A DNA stretch of 64,000 nt from Lachnospiraceae bacterium 3-1 (GTDB lineage: Bacteria > Bacillota > Clostridia > Lachnospirales > Lachnospiraceae), in contig KE159574.1 of NCBI GenBank assembly GCA_000403255.2, positions 15,182-79,181 on the forward strand, in the 5' to 3' direction. A program made the position numbers and the translations under genes. Positions 1-7,467 of this stretch are shown here, one piece after another; positions within the stretch are counted from its first letter, which is position 1, and the number at the start of each line of letters is the position of its first letter. Under the pieces are notes generated by a model. The model was given only the letters and a program-made list of their open reading frames with translations, did not search any database and had not been told where the DNA came from.

Positions 1-1
1 T

Positions 2-481
2 GGCACTGACCATGATACTGCAGAATTTGCTGCGGAAAGCATACTCCGCTGGTGGACATGTATAGGGAGCCGGACTTTTCCGGAAGCAGACAGGATCTAC
101 ATCAACTGTGACAATGGGGGAAGCAATGGCAGCCGTCTGCATCTTTGGAAATATGAGCTGCAGCAGCTTGCAGATTATACCGGCCTTGAGATCCATGTAT
201 CACATTTTCCGCCTGGCACATCAAAGTGGAATAAGATAGAGCACCGGCTTTTCTGCTATATAACGAAAACCTGGCAGGGTCAGCCGCTGGTTGATATAGA
301 AACTGTCGTGAATCTGATATCAGGAACTACTACTGCCAAAGGCCTGAAAGTAAAATGTCAGGTCGATACAAACAAATACGAACTGAAACGTAAGGTCACA
401 GATGAAGAATTTACAAAAATACAATTGTTTCCCTGTGAGATTTTGGGAAACTGGAACTATGTAATCAAACCCAGAAGGTAA
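2..481 (+). CDS. ISAzo13-type transposase, C-terminal part (cut by window start)
   Basis: An open frame enters from the left edge and ends at TAA 479-481, giving 159 residues. It contains a DNGGSN motif (Asp about residue 37 of the fragment) and a SKWNKIEHRLF motif (Glu about residue 80). These match the second and third catalytic acids of the DDE transposases called Rhodopirellula-type or ISAzo13. Such an enzyme cuts and joins the ends of its own insertion sequence. The C-terminal tail after the Glu has the usual length, so only the N-terminus is missing, beyond the window. The next reading frame downstream lacks a ribosome binding site and looks truncated, which suggests that the element's right end lies at about 485-520, inside an older gene. 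No inverted repeat can be confirmed because the left end is not visible. Confidence 0.75.
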   Translation, partial: GTDHDTAEFAAESILRWWTCIGSRTFPEADRIYINCDNGGSNGSRLHLWKYELQQLADYTGLEIHVSHFPPGTSKWNKIEHRLFCYITKTWQGQPLVDIETVVNLISGTTTAKGLKVKCQVDTNKYELKRKVTDEEFTKIQLFPCEILGNWNYVIKPRR

Positions 482-536
482 TTGTCAATGGATGAAAGTG
501 TAAATTTATTTTTGCACAATTCCTTACGCTGAAAAA

Positions 537-1097
537 ATGGAAACAAATACTGATATGGATTTGATACATATCGGTTCTGATATAGATGAATTCAGAAACG
601 CTGTATCCTCTATGAATGAAAAACTGCCCGTTAGTTGGAAGGCAATGGTTGACCCATACAATACGATTACAAATCTGGCTAAAGCAGAGTTCCGCCTGAA
701 ACAGTTAGCAGATCCGGCGGCTTCTCATAAAGATGAGGACATAGAGAAAGGTGCAGAGGCGTACGCGAAGGAAAAGATTGATGAATTGATAGAAAAGAAA
801 AAAGCTATGATTGCTGACGGAACGGCAAAAACCGCAGCCGAGGAGTACGAAGAATACAAAACGGCATACGATGCTTACCATTCAGAAAACGGCAGCAGCC
901 TGATTGAAAAGATGACAGGAGATACAAAGAAAGCATATGACATATACAAAAATATCATTGATGGAACGAAAGTATCAATGAATGACGAGAAGTTTCTTAT
1001 TTTCCATAATTGGACAATGTACAGGGCAGCAAAAGCCGAATATATTCGAAAAACCGATGAACTATATAATACAACGAATGGCATTCCTTTAAAATAG
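537..1097 (+). CDS. 5'-truncated hypothetical protein of the small-protein array
   Basis: The product is 186 residues from the first ATG, but no Shine-Dalgarno sequence precedes it and the frame stays open upstream to about 504, right after the transposase gene. The natural N-terminus was therefore probably removed by the insertion sequence. The protein is Lys/Glu-rich and predicted mostly helical, with a charged heptad-like stretch at about residues 65-110. There is no signal peptide and no membrane segment. I do not recognise a family. Its place at the head of a run of same-strand genes of similar size and composition suggests that it belonged to that array. It may still be translated from the internal ATG, but a broken gene is more likely. 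Confidence 0.55.
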   Translation: METNTDMDLIHIGSDIDEFRNAVSSMNEKLPVSWKAMVDPYNTITNLAKAEFRLKQLADPAASHKDEDIEKGAEAYAKEKIDELIEKKKAMIADGTAKTAAEEYEEYKTAYDAYHSENGSSLIEKMTGDTKKAYDIYKNIIDGTKVSMNDEKFLIFHNWTMYRAAKAEYIRKTDELYNTTNGIPLK

Positions 1098-1249
1098 CAA
1101 TTTGTGACAAGGGAACATCCACCGTGCAGGGAGAGGTTGTTTTTGCAGAACAACACATAAAGGGAGTGCGGATTAAAGAAAGCGTATTCTTTGGATTTAT
1201 TTATACAGCAAACAGATTTCCGCGGTTATATAAATGGAGGTTTTGAGAA

Positions 1250-1786
1250 ATGAATGTAAATGGAATAGGAGTAGCAGGGTATCCGGCATGGCAGGGAGCG
1301 AGAAAGGCAGAAAGCAGTACGAAAGGCGGCTTTGGGGCAAATGTGCAGGGTGCAAAAAATGTAGTACATATTGACCCTGACGCAGTATTTTCTATCCATC
1401 ATGTAAAGACAGGAGAAAGCGCAAATGTATACCGGGCGGATGATTATTCAGAAGATAATCCGGTTTACCTCGTGAAAGGCACTGACAAAAACGGAAATGA
1501 ATATGAGCAGACGGTGGATGTGAGCAAGGTAAATCCAAATAGCTGCTCTTATACGGAGCTGCTTGCGTTAAATGCGCATACAGGGAATAGATCGGACAGT
1601 AATTTTATGACCATGTCGATATTAAAGGATAAGATGGGCGGTACTTCCTACCACGAAAAAACGGATTATATGACGATGGCACACGAACTTATGAATGGTA
1701 TGAAAACGCTTGGAAATTGGGACGGATATTTGCGGTATAACAAATGGATCAATGACATTATGACTTTCTGCAAAAGCAAATTATAA
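1250..1786 (+). CDS. NGIG-signature small protein, paralogue of the 11792-12382 gene
   Basis: The product is 178 residues, starting with MNVNGIG after a clear TGGAGG site about 9 bases upstream. The N-terminus carries the M-x-[VI]-[NS]-G-[IV]-G signature followed by a Tyr-Pro motif, shared with four other genes in this array. The central part (about residues 60-105) contains NPVYLVKG...DKNGNE...VDVSKV. It aligns directly with NPVYKVKA...DKDGNV...VDVSKV in the protein at 11792-12382, so the two are paralogues from an old duplication. No signal peptide, membrane segment or known catalytic motif is visible. Function is unknown. The repeated N-terminus could be a sorting or secretion signal, which is inference only. 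Confidence 0.8.
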   Translation: MNVNGIGVAGYPAWQGARKAESSTKGGFGANVQGAKNVVHIDPDAVFSIHHVKTGESANVYRADDYSEDNPVYLVKGTDKNGNEYEQTVDVSKVNPNSCSYTELLALNAHTGNRSDSNFMTMSILKDKMGGTSYHEKTDYMTMAHELMNGMKTLGNWDGYLRYNKWINDIMTFCKSKL

Positions 1787-1812
1787 TTGAAAACAGCCTG
1801 CCTACGGACACG

Positions 1813-1886
1813 TATTCCCGATAAACTACAGCCTGACAAAGCAGGGCGGACATCCCTGGCGTTCCGATAAGTTAGGGAATCGGGGA
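1813..1886. repeat. Intergenic structured repeat, copy 1
   Basis: This element of about 70 bases is related to copies at 5275-5350 and 5792-5833. An outer arm CCCGAT pairs with ATCGGG, and an inner arm ATCCCT pairs with AGGGAT-like AGGGA. In the other copies the inner arm reads ATCCCC with GGGGA, which is a compensating change. It lies between two genes of the array, just before the ribosome binding site of the next gene. It may be an RNA hairpin acting in mRNA processing or translation, or a small mobile repeat. Confidence 0.5.
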
Positions 1887-1905
1887 GCAGGGAGAGGATA
1901 TATCT

Positions 1906-2331
1906 ATGAAAGAATGTATAAAGAATCGGGTACATGAACTGTATTGGAATGATGATATAAATTGTGCCAGGACAGCAATCATATGTTTGAGTGAATTATT
2001 TGAAACTGCCATTGAACAGCAAATTATCTGGTCTGCGGTTGGATTGCATGGTGCTGGAGGTTATAGGGCACAGTGCGGCTTAGTTGAAGGCACACTTATG
2101 TTTATAGGAATTTATCTTCATAAGATGGGGAAAACAGAAGATGAAATTGTATCTGCCTGCTATAACTTTGCGTCTGCTTTTGAAAAAACATTTGGTTCAT
2201 TAAGATGTTTTGAACTACGTCCTACGGGATTTTCAGAAAATGATCCGCCACATATGTGTGAAAATTTGACTTGTAAAGGGATTGAATTTGCGTACCAATA
2301 TATTTTGGGGATTACACAAAGGGGCATATGA
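1906..2331 (+). CDS. C_GCAxxG_C_C family protein
   Basis: The product is 141 residues, with a GAGAGG site before the ATG. The segment GLHGAGGYRAQCGLVEGTL (about residues 47-65) and the later Cys residues around FRPTGF/CENLTCKG resemble the C_GCAxxG_C_C family (split-Soret-like). Those proteins are thought to bind a redox cofactor through conserved Cys residues, but their reaction is not established. The protein is soluble and lacks a signal peptide. It does not carry the NGIG start of its neighbours, so it may be a passenger in the array. The family call comes from motif memory and is fairly firm; any role is unknown. Confidence 0.65.
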   Translation: MKECIKNRVHELYWNDDINCARTAIICLSELFETAIEQQIIWSAVGLHGAGGYRAQCGLVEGTLMFIGIYLHKMGKTEDEIVSACYNFASAFEKTFGSLRCFELRPTGFSENDPPHMCENLTCKGIEFAYQYILGITQRGI

Positions 2332-2386
2332 GGCTTTGAATGATAGAGGAATTACAGGTAAGATTTTTGTAGAGGAGGATGATATT

Positions 2387-3079
2387 ATGGCAATGGAGAT
2401 TAAGGAGAATCTTCCTGACTATGGAGTCAGGAAGCAGAATTACAGCAATTTGGAACAGGTTAATACAGAAAAAGAAGTGCAGACAAAAGCAGTAAAGAAG
2501 GAAACGGAAAAGAAAAGCACATATGGGAGCAGACGGGAATATTCAGAATATCTGAGTCATAAATATGCCTGCCTGACACCAACAAAGGACAGTTCCGTGA
2601 CAATCAATTCCAGCCTGCTTTCAAAGGCGGCATCTAATCCCAAAACGGCTGAATGGCTGGAGAATACGCTTTCCCAAATGCCGGACTGTATCAATAAGAT
2701 ATGTGAAAATTCTGCTAAAAATGGGGCGAGGCTGGTCAGTCTGGAAATCAGCATAGACAGCGAGGACTGTATTACGACAAAGTGCGTAGGTGTTTTTGAA
2801 GCTGATCCCGGCACAGAGGAGTCCAAGAAAATGGCAGAGGAGGCGAGAGCCAGAAATAAAGAGCGTAAAGAGGAATGGGAAAAGCTGCTTGAAAAGAATA
2901 AGGAAAAGAAGGTCGGGCAGGAGAAGCTGGAAGAAAAGAAAGATGGCAGGCAGTATGATATTACTGTAATGGGAACAGATATGGGAAAAGTTACAGAGAA
3001 TTTGATAAGTAAAATTGGCAGGGGTAATAGTTCCATATCCACAGTACCGACAGTGACAGGCTTTGATTTAAAAGTGTAA
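2387..3079 (+). CDS. Hypothetical array protein with charged C-terminal coil (possibly DUF6033-like)
   Basis: The product is 230 residues. The ATG at 2387 is preferred because GAGGAGG precedes it; a longer frame from 2282 uses TTG without a site. Layout: a polar N-terminus, a globular part of about residues 45-150 (SRREYSEYLSHKYACL, then NSSLLSKAA...), and a Lys/Glu-rich coil at about 155-195. The gene at 11086 has the same plan: a YEDLSKV/NISEAAF globular part followed by a Lys/Glu coil. The two are therefore likely distant relatives. From memory both resemble proteins labelled DUF6033 in Lachnospiraceae, but this is weak. There is no signal peptide or transmembrane helix. Function is unknown. 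Confidence 0.65.
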   Translation: MAMEIKENLPDYGVRKQNYSNLEQVNTEKEVQTKAVKKETEKKSTYGSRREYSEYLSHKYACLTPTKDSSVTINSSLLSKAASNPKTAEWLENTLSQMPDCINKICENSAKNGARLVSLEISIDSEDCITTKCVGVFEADPGTEESKKMAEEARARNKERKEEWEKLLEKNKEKKVGQEKLEEKKDGRQYDITVMGTDMGKVTENLISKIGRGNSSISTVPTVTGFDLKV

Positions 3080-3111
3080 ATATTATATCAAAAAATGGAG
3101 GATATTTGAAA

Positions 3112-3876
3112 ATGAGTGTCAATGGAATTGGAAGTAATTATTGTTATATAGGGACTGCTGTAGATCATATGCAGGAAAAGGCATCTGATACGAATGCAGG
3201 CAGGAAAGTGACACAGCAGCCAGTTAATCTCTCTATTTCTGATGAGGGAAGAAATATGCTGCGGGAAATGGTAAATAAATTTGAACCTGATTCGGATTAT
3301 GTCAATGCAAGGGAGCTGACAATACAAAATACAAATGAGGTTGCATGGGAACATTATACGGCAATGAGGGGAATCAGCAGCCAGACATTAAAAGATGGGA
3401 ACTATAATGTGGAAGATGTAATGAAATCAATCATGGATACATATGAGGCGCGTTATAATGAAATCGTAAAAAAACATGAAAAGGGAGACCGTGAAGTTTC
3501 TTACGAACTTACGGGGAAAAGGTCTCTTACGCTTGAAGAAGATTTGGCTGGGCTGGATGAGGCTTTTAAGATGCGTCTGGCAAATCTGGAAGGATATATT
3601 ACCTGCCAGCAGACAAACAAAGCCTTTGAAAATCCGGACAGTTCATGGTTTTTCAATAGAAACGGTTCTCAAAATGAAGGAGAAGAACAAGACAGGATTC
3701 AGCTTTTTGACACAGAATACCGGGATTTGGCAGTATCAATCATGGAACAGACAAGAGAAAAGTTTTTGGCGGATTTTAAGAGTCTTGGCTACAAAAAAGG
3801 AACAGCGTTAGACATATTCGCAAATGTATTGAAAGAGAATATAAACTTTGCGGCAAAAACAAATAATTTATTGTAG
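3112..3876 (+). CDS. NGIG-signature small protein
   Basis: The product is 254 residues. The start at 3112 follows TGGAGG; an upstream TTG at 3106 is in frame but less likely. The N-terminus MSVNGIG is followed by a Tyr-rich patch, as in the other signature proteins. Residues of about 35-75 (VNLSISDEGRNMLREMV) resemble the amphipathic 'SISDEGRN' helix seen in several Firmicutes small proteins of unknown role. The rest is helical, acidic and free of membrane segments. A C-terminal helix (about 205-245) ends the protein. It lies third in an array with short gaps, probably one transcript. No enzyme motif is seen. Confidence 0.75.
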   Translation: MSVNGIGSNYCYIGTAVDHMQEKASDTNAGRKVTQQPVNLSISDEGRNMLREMVNKFEPDSDYVNARELTIQNTNEVAWEHYTAMRGISSQTLKDGNYNVEDVMKSIMDTYEARYNEIVKKHEKGDREVSYELTGKRSLTLEEDLAGLDEAFKMRLANLEGYITCQQTNKAFENPDSSWFFNRNGSQNEGEEQDRIQLFDTEYRDLAVSIMEQTREKFLADFKSLGYKKGTALDIFANVLKENINFAAKTNNLL

Positions 3877-3973
3877 TGCAAAGGTTATTATGAAAATGAT
3901 TATGGGCATTTATTGTTTAGCGGATGAAAGGCAGTTCCACAAATTATTTTAGAGTTTGGAGGGAAAAGAAAGT

Positions 3974-4645
3974 ATGCCAATTAGTATTTTAAATTATCCG
4001 GTACATTTGCAGGAAGGGCTTAAACTTAATAGAGAGTGTTTGAAGTCTCAGGGAAGCCAAAATGAAGACCGGAAAGTGTTTCACAGGGATTCCTTAGAAG
4101 TTTCCCAATTATCGAAAAACAGGGAAATTTTAATGGATAAAATAAAGCATACGGTAGTGCAGTCGGCTGCATCGTTCAGCGATATGAGAGCTGGAATCTT
4201 AAAAGAAATCAGGGAAGAAAAAGGGCAGTATGGTTATCACGATGTAGTGAATGCCTGCGGGCTGAGCTATGCAAGACTGTATTCAGAAATCGAACTGCGT
4301 CATGAAAATGAACAGTATTATAAGACAGATGGGACGCCGCTGACAAAGGAAGAAGAGATTGAATGGCTGGATATGCAGTATGGGCAGGAAGTGGAGTGGC
4401 AGAAGTCCTGTGCCAGAATAGCGGCACAAGGGCAGGCATTTCAGGGAAATATTTCGGAAACGCCGACAAAAGAGATAGAAAAACTGGAAGATGCTTTTTA
4501 TCAGGCGAGAGATGCTTATATGAAGCTGTACCATGAAAGCAAACAGGATGGGAGGCCGCTTGCTTTGCAGAATTTTGTTTTTGGGAACAGCCGGATGTAT
4601 GAAGTGCTGGACAGATTAGGAAATTTACAGGAGAGGGTGGAATAA
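3974..4645 (+). CDS. Hypothetical array protein
   Basis: The product is 223 residues from an ATG preceded by TTTGGAGGG. A longer frame from TTG 3956 would start inside that site and is rejected. The protein begins MPISILNYP rather than NGIG. Around residues 38-50 it has DSLEVSQLSKN, which recalls the 'DSVSIS'-type segment of the neighbouring array protein at 3112. The rest is a helical, Gln/Glu-rich domain with no signal peptide. The stop overlaps the next start by one base (TAATG), so the two are translationally coupled. Family and role are not recognised. Confidence 0.7.
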   Translation: MPISILNYPVHLQEGLKLNRECLKSQGSQNEDRKVFHRDSLEVSQLSKNREILMDKIKHTVVQSAASFSDMRAGILKEIREEKGQYGYHDVVNACGLSYARLYSEIELRHENEQYYKTDGTPLTKEEEIEWLDMQYGQEVEWQKSCARIAAQGQAFQGNISETPTKEIEKLEDAFYQARDAYMKLYHESKQDGRPLALQNFVFGNSRMYEVLDRLGNLQERVE

Positions 4646-5250
4646 TGCAGGTTAATTCGTCCAATGGTTCATTGCAGAACAGATACTTTTCAGGGACAGG
4701 AAGCATAGGAGGTATCCATCTGCCTGACTTTCATGATAAATATGTTTTCTCAAAAAAGAAAAGCGGCGTCAGTGATGAGGAGTACCGGAGGCAGATCAGG
4801 GAACAGGCTTATAAGGATTTTGAAAAAGGGCAGTTCCAAAACAAATCCGAAGGATTTAATAAGCTGATGAAAAGTTACACATCGGAAGTGTCCCCGGACA
4901 GAAAGGGAATCATCACTTCCGGTCTGAAAGCTGTTTCAAAGAACAGGAAGAATGTGCCTAAGCCCATAGACATTGTGGCAACGCTGCTGGAAGGGAAAGT
5001 GAAATATCAGAAACTGCCATCAGGAAACAGCGATTACATAGAATTTTACGATAAGAATGGGGAAATGGTGGCGACTTATTCCAATAATGGGTGGACGATG
5101 TATACCACCAATGCGGAGACATCCAGACAGACGGAAATGTGCATGATCTATAATGAGGCATGGGGAAACGCAAAGAGGGGCATTCCGCTGGCGGGTGAAG
5201 AAGCGGTGGGTGTAGAAAATCCGCAGAATAGTTTTGATGCAAAAGCATAG
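4645..5250 (+). CDS. Hypothetical array protein, coupled to the upstream gene
   Basis: The product is 201 residues. Its ATG overlaps the previous stop (TAATG), and GGAGAGGGTGG supplies the ribosome site within the upstream gene. The N-terminal third is basic and helical (about residues 35-75). The C-terminal half contains a short beta-rich motif, YIEFYDKNGEMVATYSNNGW (about 130-149), followed by a T-rich stretch. That pattern of a small sheet ending in a Trp recurs in many short Lachnospiraceae proteins, but I cannot name it. It has no signal peptide. A structured repeat follows its stop. Confidence 0.7.
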   Translation: MQVNSSNGSLQNRYFSGTGSIGGIHLPDFHDKYVFSKKKSGVSDEEYRRQIREQAYKDFEKGQFQNKSEGFNKLMKSYTSEVSPDRKGIITSGLKAVSKNRKNVPKPIDIVATLLEGKVKYQKLPSGNSDYIEFYDKNGEMVATYSNNGWTMYTTNAETSRQTEMCMIYNEAWGNAKRGIPLAGEEAVGVENPQNSFDAKA

Positions 5251-5274
5251 CAGGAAATAAATTTTACGGTTTCA

Positions 5275-5350
5275 TATCCCCGATAAGCTACAACCTGACA
5301 AGGCAGGGCAGACATCCCCGGCACTCCGGCAGATTGGGGAATCGGGATAA
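5275..5350. repeat. Intergenic structured repeat, copy 2
   Basis: This is the longest copy. The outer arm CCCGAT/ATCGGG and the inner arm ATCCCC/GGGGA are both intact. It shares CCTGACAA(A/G)GCAGGGC with copy 1 at 1813. It ends just upstream of the lipoprotein-like gene. Confidence 0.5.
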
Positions 5351-5358
5351 GCCGCATA

Positions 5359-5784
5359 ATGGTAAAAAAGAATGGAGGCAAAAGAGATATTGATGAAAAA
5401 AGCAGGATTTTTTTGACACTGATATGTATTCTCTCATTGACAGGGTGTGGAATGGTAGCCAGTGCAGAGGAAGAAATTTTACAGTCGGATACGGAAGAGA
5501 ATACTGTGTCAGTAAACTTTGATGATGTGGCAACACAAAACGAACCGACTGAACAATACTGTGAGTATCTGGCAATGAATACGGAAAATATGTTTACGGA
5601 CGAAGATGGGATTGAATCAGCGGATGTAATTGTATCCTACAATGAAAGAACAGAGCAGTATTCAATAGAATTATCGCTAAAAACGAATGGTAAGATAGAC
5701 AGCGATAAAATTGAAGAATATAAAACCTATCTAGGCAAAACATACGCAGATATGGTTTTGATTATTGATGGGGAGATTATGTAA
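5359..5784 (+). CDS. Small lipoprotein, start region apparently frameshifted
   Basis: The frame as listed gives 141 residues and contains a lipobox, LSLTGC, at about residues 25-30. That predicts a secreted protein lipid-anchored at the Cys. The best ribosome site (AATGGAGG) serves the ATG at 5393, which reads MKK and then stops after seven codons. Adding one A to the A6 run at 5396-5401 would give a standard start (MKKSRIF...) in frame with the lipobox. So either one base is missing in the sequence, the run is a phase-variable switch, or translation starts at an unusual upstream codon. The mature part (about 110 residues) is acidic with a repeated IELSLK/TYADMV pattern. Function is unknown. 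Confidence 0.6.
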   Translation: MVKKNGGKRDIDEKSRIFLTLICILSLTGCGMVASAEEEILQSDTEENTVSVNFDDVATQNEPTEQYCEYLAMNTENMFTDEDGIESADVIVSYNERTEQYSIELSLKTNGKIDSDKIEEYKTYLGKTYADMVLIIDGEIM

Positions 5785-5791
5785 GCAAAAG

Positions 5792-5833
5792 TGCAGGCAT
5801 CCCCGGTTTTCCGGCAGATAGGGGAATCGGGGA
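5792..5833. repeat. Intergenic structured repeat, copy 3 (partial)
   Basis: Only the inner hairpin (ATCCCC...GGGGA) and the ATCGGGG tail of the element are present. The 5' outer arm is missing. It shares TCCGGCAGAT with copy 2. Confidence 0.45.
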
Positions 5834-5885
5834 GCAGTGCGGCCTAATGAGCCGTAATATTGAAAACAATGGAGGAATTTTAGGA

Positions 5886-6152
5886 ATGGGAATAACGAAT
5901 GTCAATGACCAGACTTCCGCATATGGAGCGGCTTTCAGGGACAAGCCGATATTTCTCATGTCGGTAAAAGAGACAGAGGCATTTTTTAATGGGAAGATGC
6001 ACAGGAACATGGAGCTGCGGGAGGATACCTGCACGCTCAGCAGCAATCATACATACCGCAGGCAGCATACTGTCTATGAGGTTTCTGACAGGGACAAAGG
6101 CAGCGCGTTCCTGGATTTGAACTTCCTGATTAAGTGTCGGACGGCGAATTGA
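5886..6152 (+). CDS. Short hypothetical array protein
   Basis: The product is 88 residues from an ATG preceded by AATGGAGGAATTTT. The N-terminus MGITNVNDQTSAYG is a weak variant of the NGIG start (Val-Asn then Tyr). It has no signal peptide. A second small frame begins 11 bases after the stop with its own GGGAGA site, suggesting a coupled pair before the transposon. I do not recognise a family. It could also be the left remnant of a longer protein, since the transposon starts within about 150 bases. Confidence 0.5.
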   Translation: MGITNVNDQTSAYGAAFRDKPIFLMSVKETEAFFNGKMHRNMELREDTCTLSSNHTYRRQHTVYEVSDRDKGSAFLDLNFLIKCRTAN

Positions 6153-6163
6153 GGGAGACGCAA

Positions 6164-6280
6164 ATGACGAATTATTTTTCCAACCTTTATCCAATTGACT
6201 GCGCAGTGCTGTCTGTGAATGCACAATCCTACCGAAAATATGGCACGCTGCCAGAGCATGAATTCCTTCCTGAAATATAA
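6164..6280 (+). CDS. Small reading frame at the left edge of the transposon, probably truncated
   Basis: ATG at 6164 follows GAGGGAGACGCAA and gives 38 residues (MTNYFSNLYPIDCAVLS...) before TAA. The start signal is good, but the frame ends close to the transposon border, so it is probably the 5' stub of a gene whose remainder was lost or displaced. It could be a real microprotein. No family is recognised. Confidence 0.35.
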   Translation: MTNYFSNLYPIDCAVLSVNAQSYRKYGTLPEHEFLPEI

Positions 6281-6324
6281 AAGGCCATGGATCCCATCAA
6301 GAGACCCACAGCCCTATGAAGCAT

Positions 6325-6648
6325 TCAGTTCTTCAGCTGTCCGGCAGCCAGGGCGGGCAGATGGATCAGGCCGGTGGCGACAGTCACCGCATCCACCTTC
6401 CGCATCAGGGAGCCGATCCTTTCTTCATTCCAAAAGATATCGGAGAAATCGGAGAGCTCGCACCCTACATCAAGGTTAGGGATGCACAGGTAGTTCCCAT
6501 ATTTATGCCGTCCGGCGAGGATGTGGAAGTAAGTCCCCCGCCCATTGATCTCAGCTTCATACCATCCGTTCTCCGTGCTCAGCAGGATGATCTGCCCCGT
6601 CCAGGTCTCCCTGCGGGAGCCGTTTTTCAGGATACAGGTATAATTCAT
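6325..6648 (-). CDS. DUF6618-like transposon accessory protein
   Basis: The product is 107 residues and starts at 6648 after GGAGG. It contains a small beta-rich domain (YTCILKNGSRRETWTGQIIL, then a WYEAEINGRGTYFHILAG segment). From memory this matches DUF6618 proteins found beside DDE/AAA transposition genes in gut Firmicutes. It has no membrane helix or catalytic motif. It is the last gene of the operon, 12 bases after the ATPase. The role is unknown; the conserved linkage suggests that it assists transposition or target choice. Confidence 0.55.
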   Translation of the reverse strand: MNYTCILKNGSRRETWTGQIILLSTENGWYEAEINGRGTYFHILAGRHKYGNYLCIPNLDVGCELSDFSDIFWNEERIGSLMRKVDAVTVATGLIHLPALAAGQLKN

Positions 6649-6660
6649 GTTCCATGCCTC

Positions 6661-7467
6661 CTATCCGAGATTCTGGCTGCTGACGGAGGCCAGGATGACA
6701 TCCGTATCAATGACTTTCTTCTCCATCTGCGCCCCCAGTGTCAGTGCGTCGGTCATCAGGTTGTCCACCAGGCGGGGGCTCCCCTGGGAGTGGCTGTGGA
6801 CGGCGGAAAGCGCGGCCTGGTCGATGATGGAGGCGGCCCCTCCGGCGCAGGCGATCTTGTGGAGGACGTACTGCGCCACTTCGGAGTCTGAGAGCCCGGA
6901 AAAGTTGTAGTGCACTGTGATCCTCTGGCGCAGAGCCTCATGGACGGGCTTTTTCAGGGTGCTGTTCAGGTGGGGCTCCCCGCAGAGGATGAGCGTGAAG
7001 CAGTTCAGGGAGTCATACCCGTAGTTCATGAGCATCTTGATATCCTCCAGGATGCCGGTGGAGAGGTACTGTGCCTCATCGACTGCCAGGAGGAGGGGCC
7101 GCTTCTTGTCCCTGTAAAGGTAAAGGATCTGCTCCTGCACGGCACGGAACATGCCGGGCTTGCCGCCCCTTGGATCTACCCCCAGGACAGAGCAGAGCTG
7201 GCGGTAGAACTCCATGACGCTGACGGTGGAGAGGCAGATGTACTCCATGTGGTAGAGGTTTGGGTTGAGGCTCTTTGCAAAGCAGCGCAGGGCGAAGGAC
7301 TTGCCCATGCCGGGGCGTGCGGTAAAGAGCCCTATGCCTCTTGTGTCCTTTAAGTAGTCCAGGCGGGACGTCATCTCCGAGATGTCCTTTGAGAGGAACC
7401 GGTCCTTTTCCCTGGCGTTCTGCTTGTCGAAAGGGTTGAAGGAAAGCCCATAGTAGGAACGGAACAT
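6661..7467 (-). CDS. AAA ATPase, TniB/ExeA-type transposition protein
   Basis: The product is 268 residues. Walker A is ARPGMGKSFAL (about residues 50-60) and Walker B is LLLAVDEAQ (about 124-132), followed by a sensor-like LILCGEP. The N-terminus FRSYYGLSFNPFDK is typical of ExeA/TniB-like ATPases paired with rve-type transposases, where they regulate target selection and activate the transposase. The start overlaps the transposase stop by one base (TGATG), so the two are coupled. Length fits the family. All ATPase motifs look intact. Confidence 0.8.
   Translation of the reverse strand: MFRSYYGLSFNPFDKQNAREKDRFLSKDISEMTSRLDYLKDTRGIGLFTARPGMGKSFALRCFAKSLNPNLYHMEYICLSTVSVMEFYRQLCSVLGVDPRGGKPGMFRAVQEQILYLYRDKKRPLLLAVDEAQYLSTGILEDIKMLMNYGYDSLNCFTLILCGEPHLNSTLKKPVHEALRQRITVHYNFSGLSDSEVAQYVLHKIACAGGAASIIDQAALSAVHSHSQGSPRLVDNLMTDALTLGAQMEKKVIDTDVILASVSSQNLG

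Noticed and set aside
1813..5350. Cyclic-di-GMP riboswitch reading of the intergenic repeats
   Set aside because: The conserved GEMM core segments are not present in order and the distance to starts varies; only a generic hairpin can be supported.
6316..7353. Plus-strand frames opposite the transposon ATPase genes (for example 6316-6891 and 6910-7353)
   Set aside because: They are antisense shadows in GC-rich DNA; the minus-strand frames carry the real domain motifs and ribosome sites.
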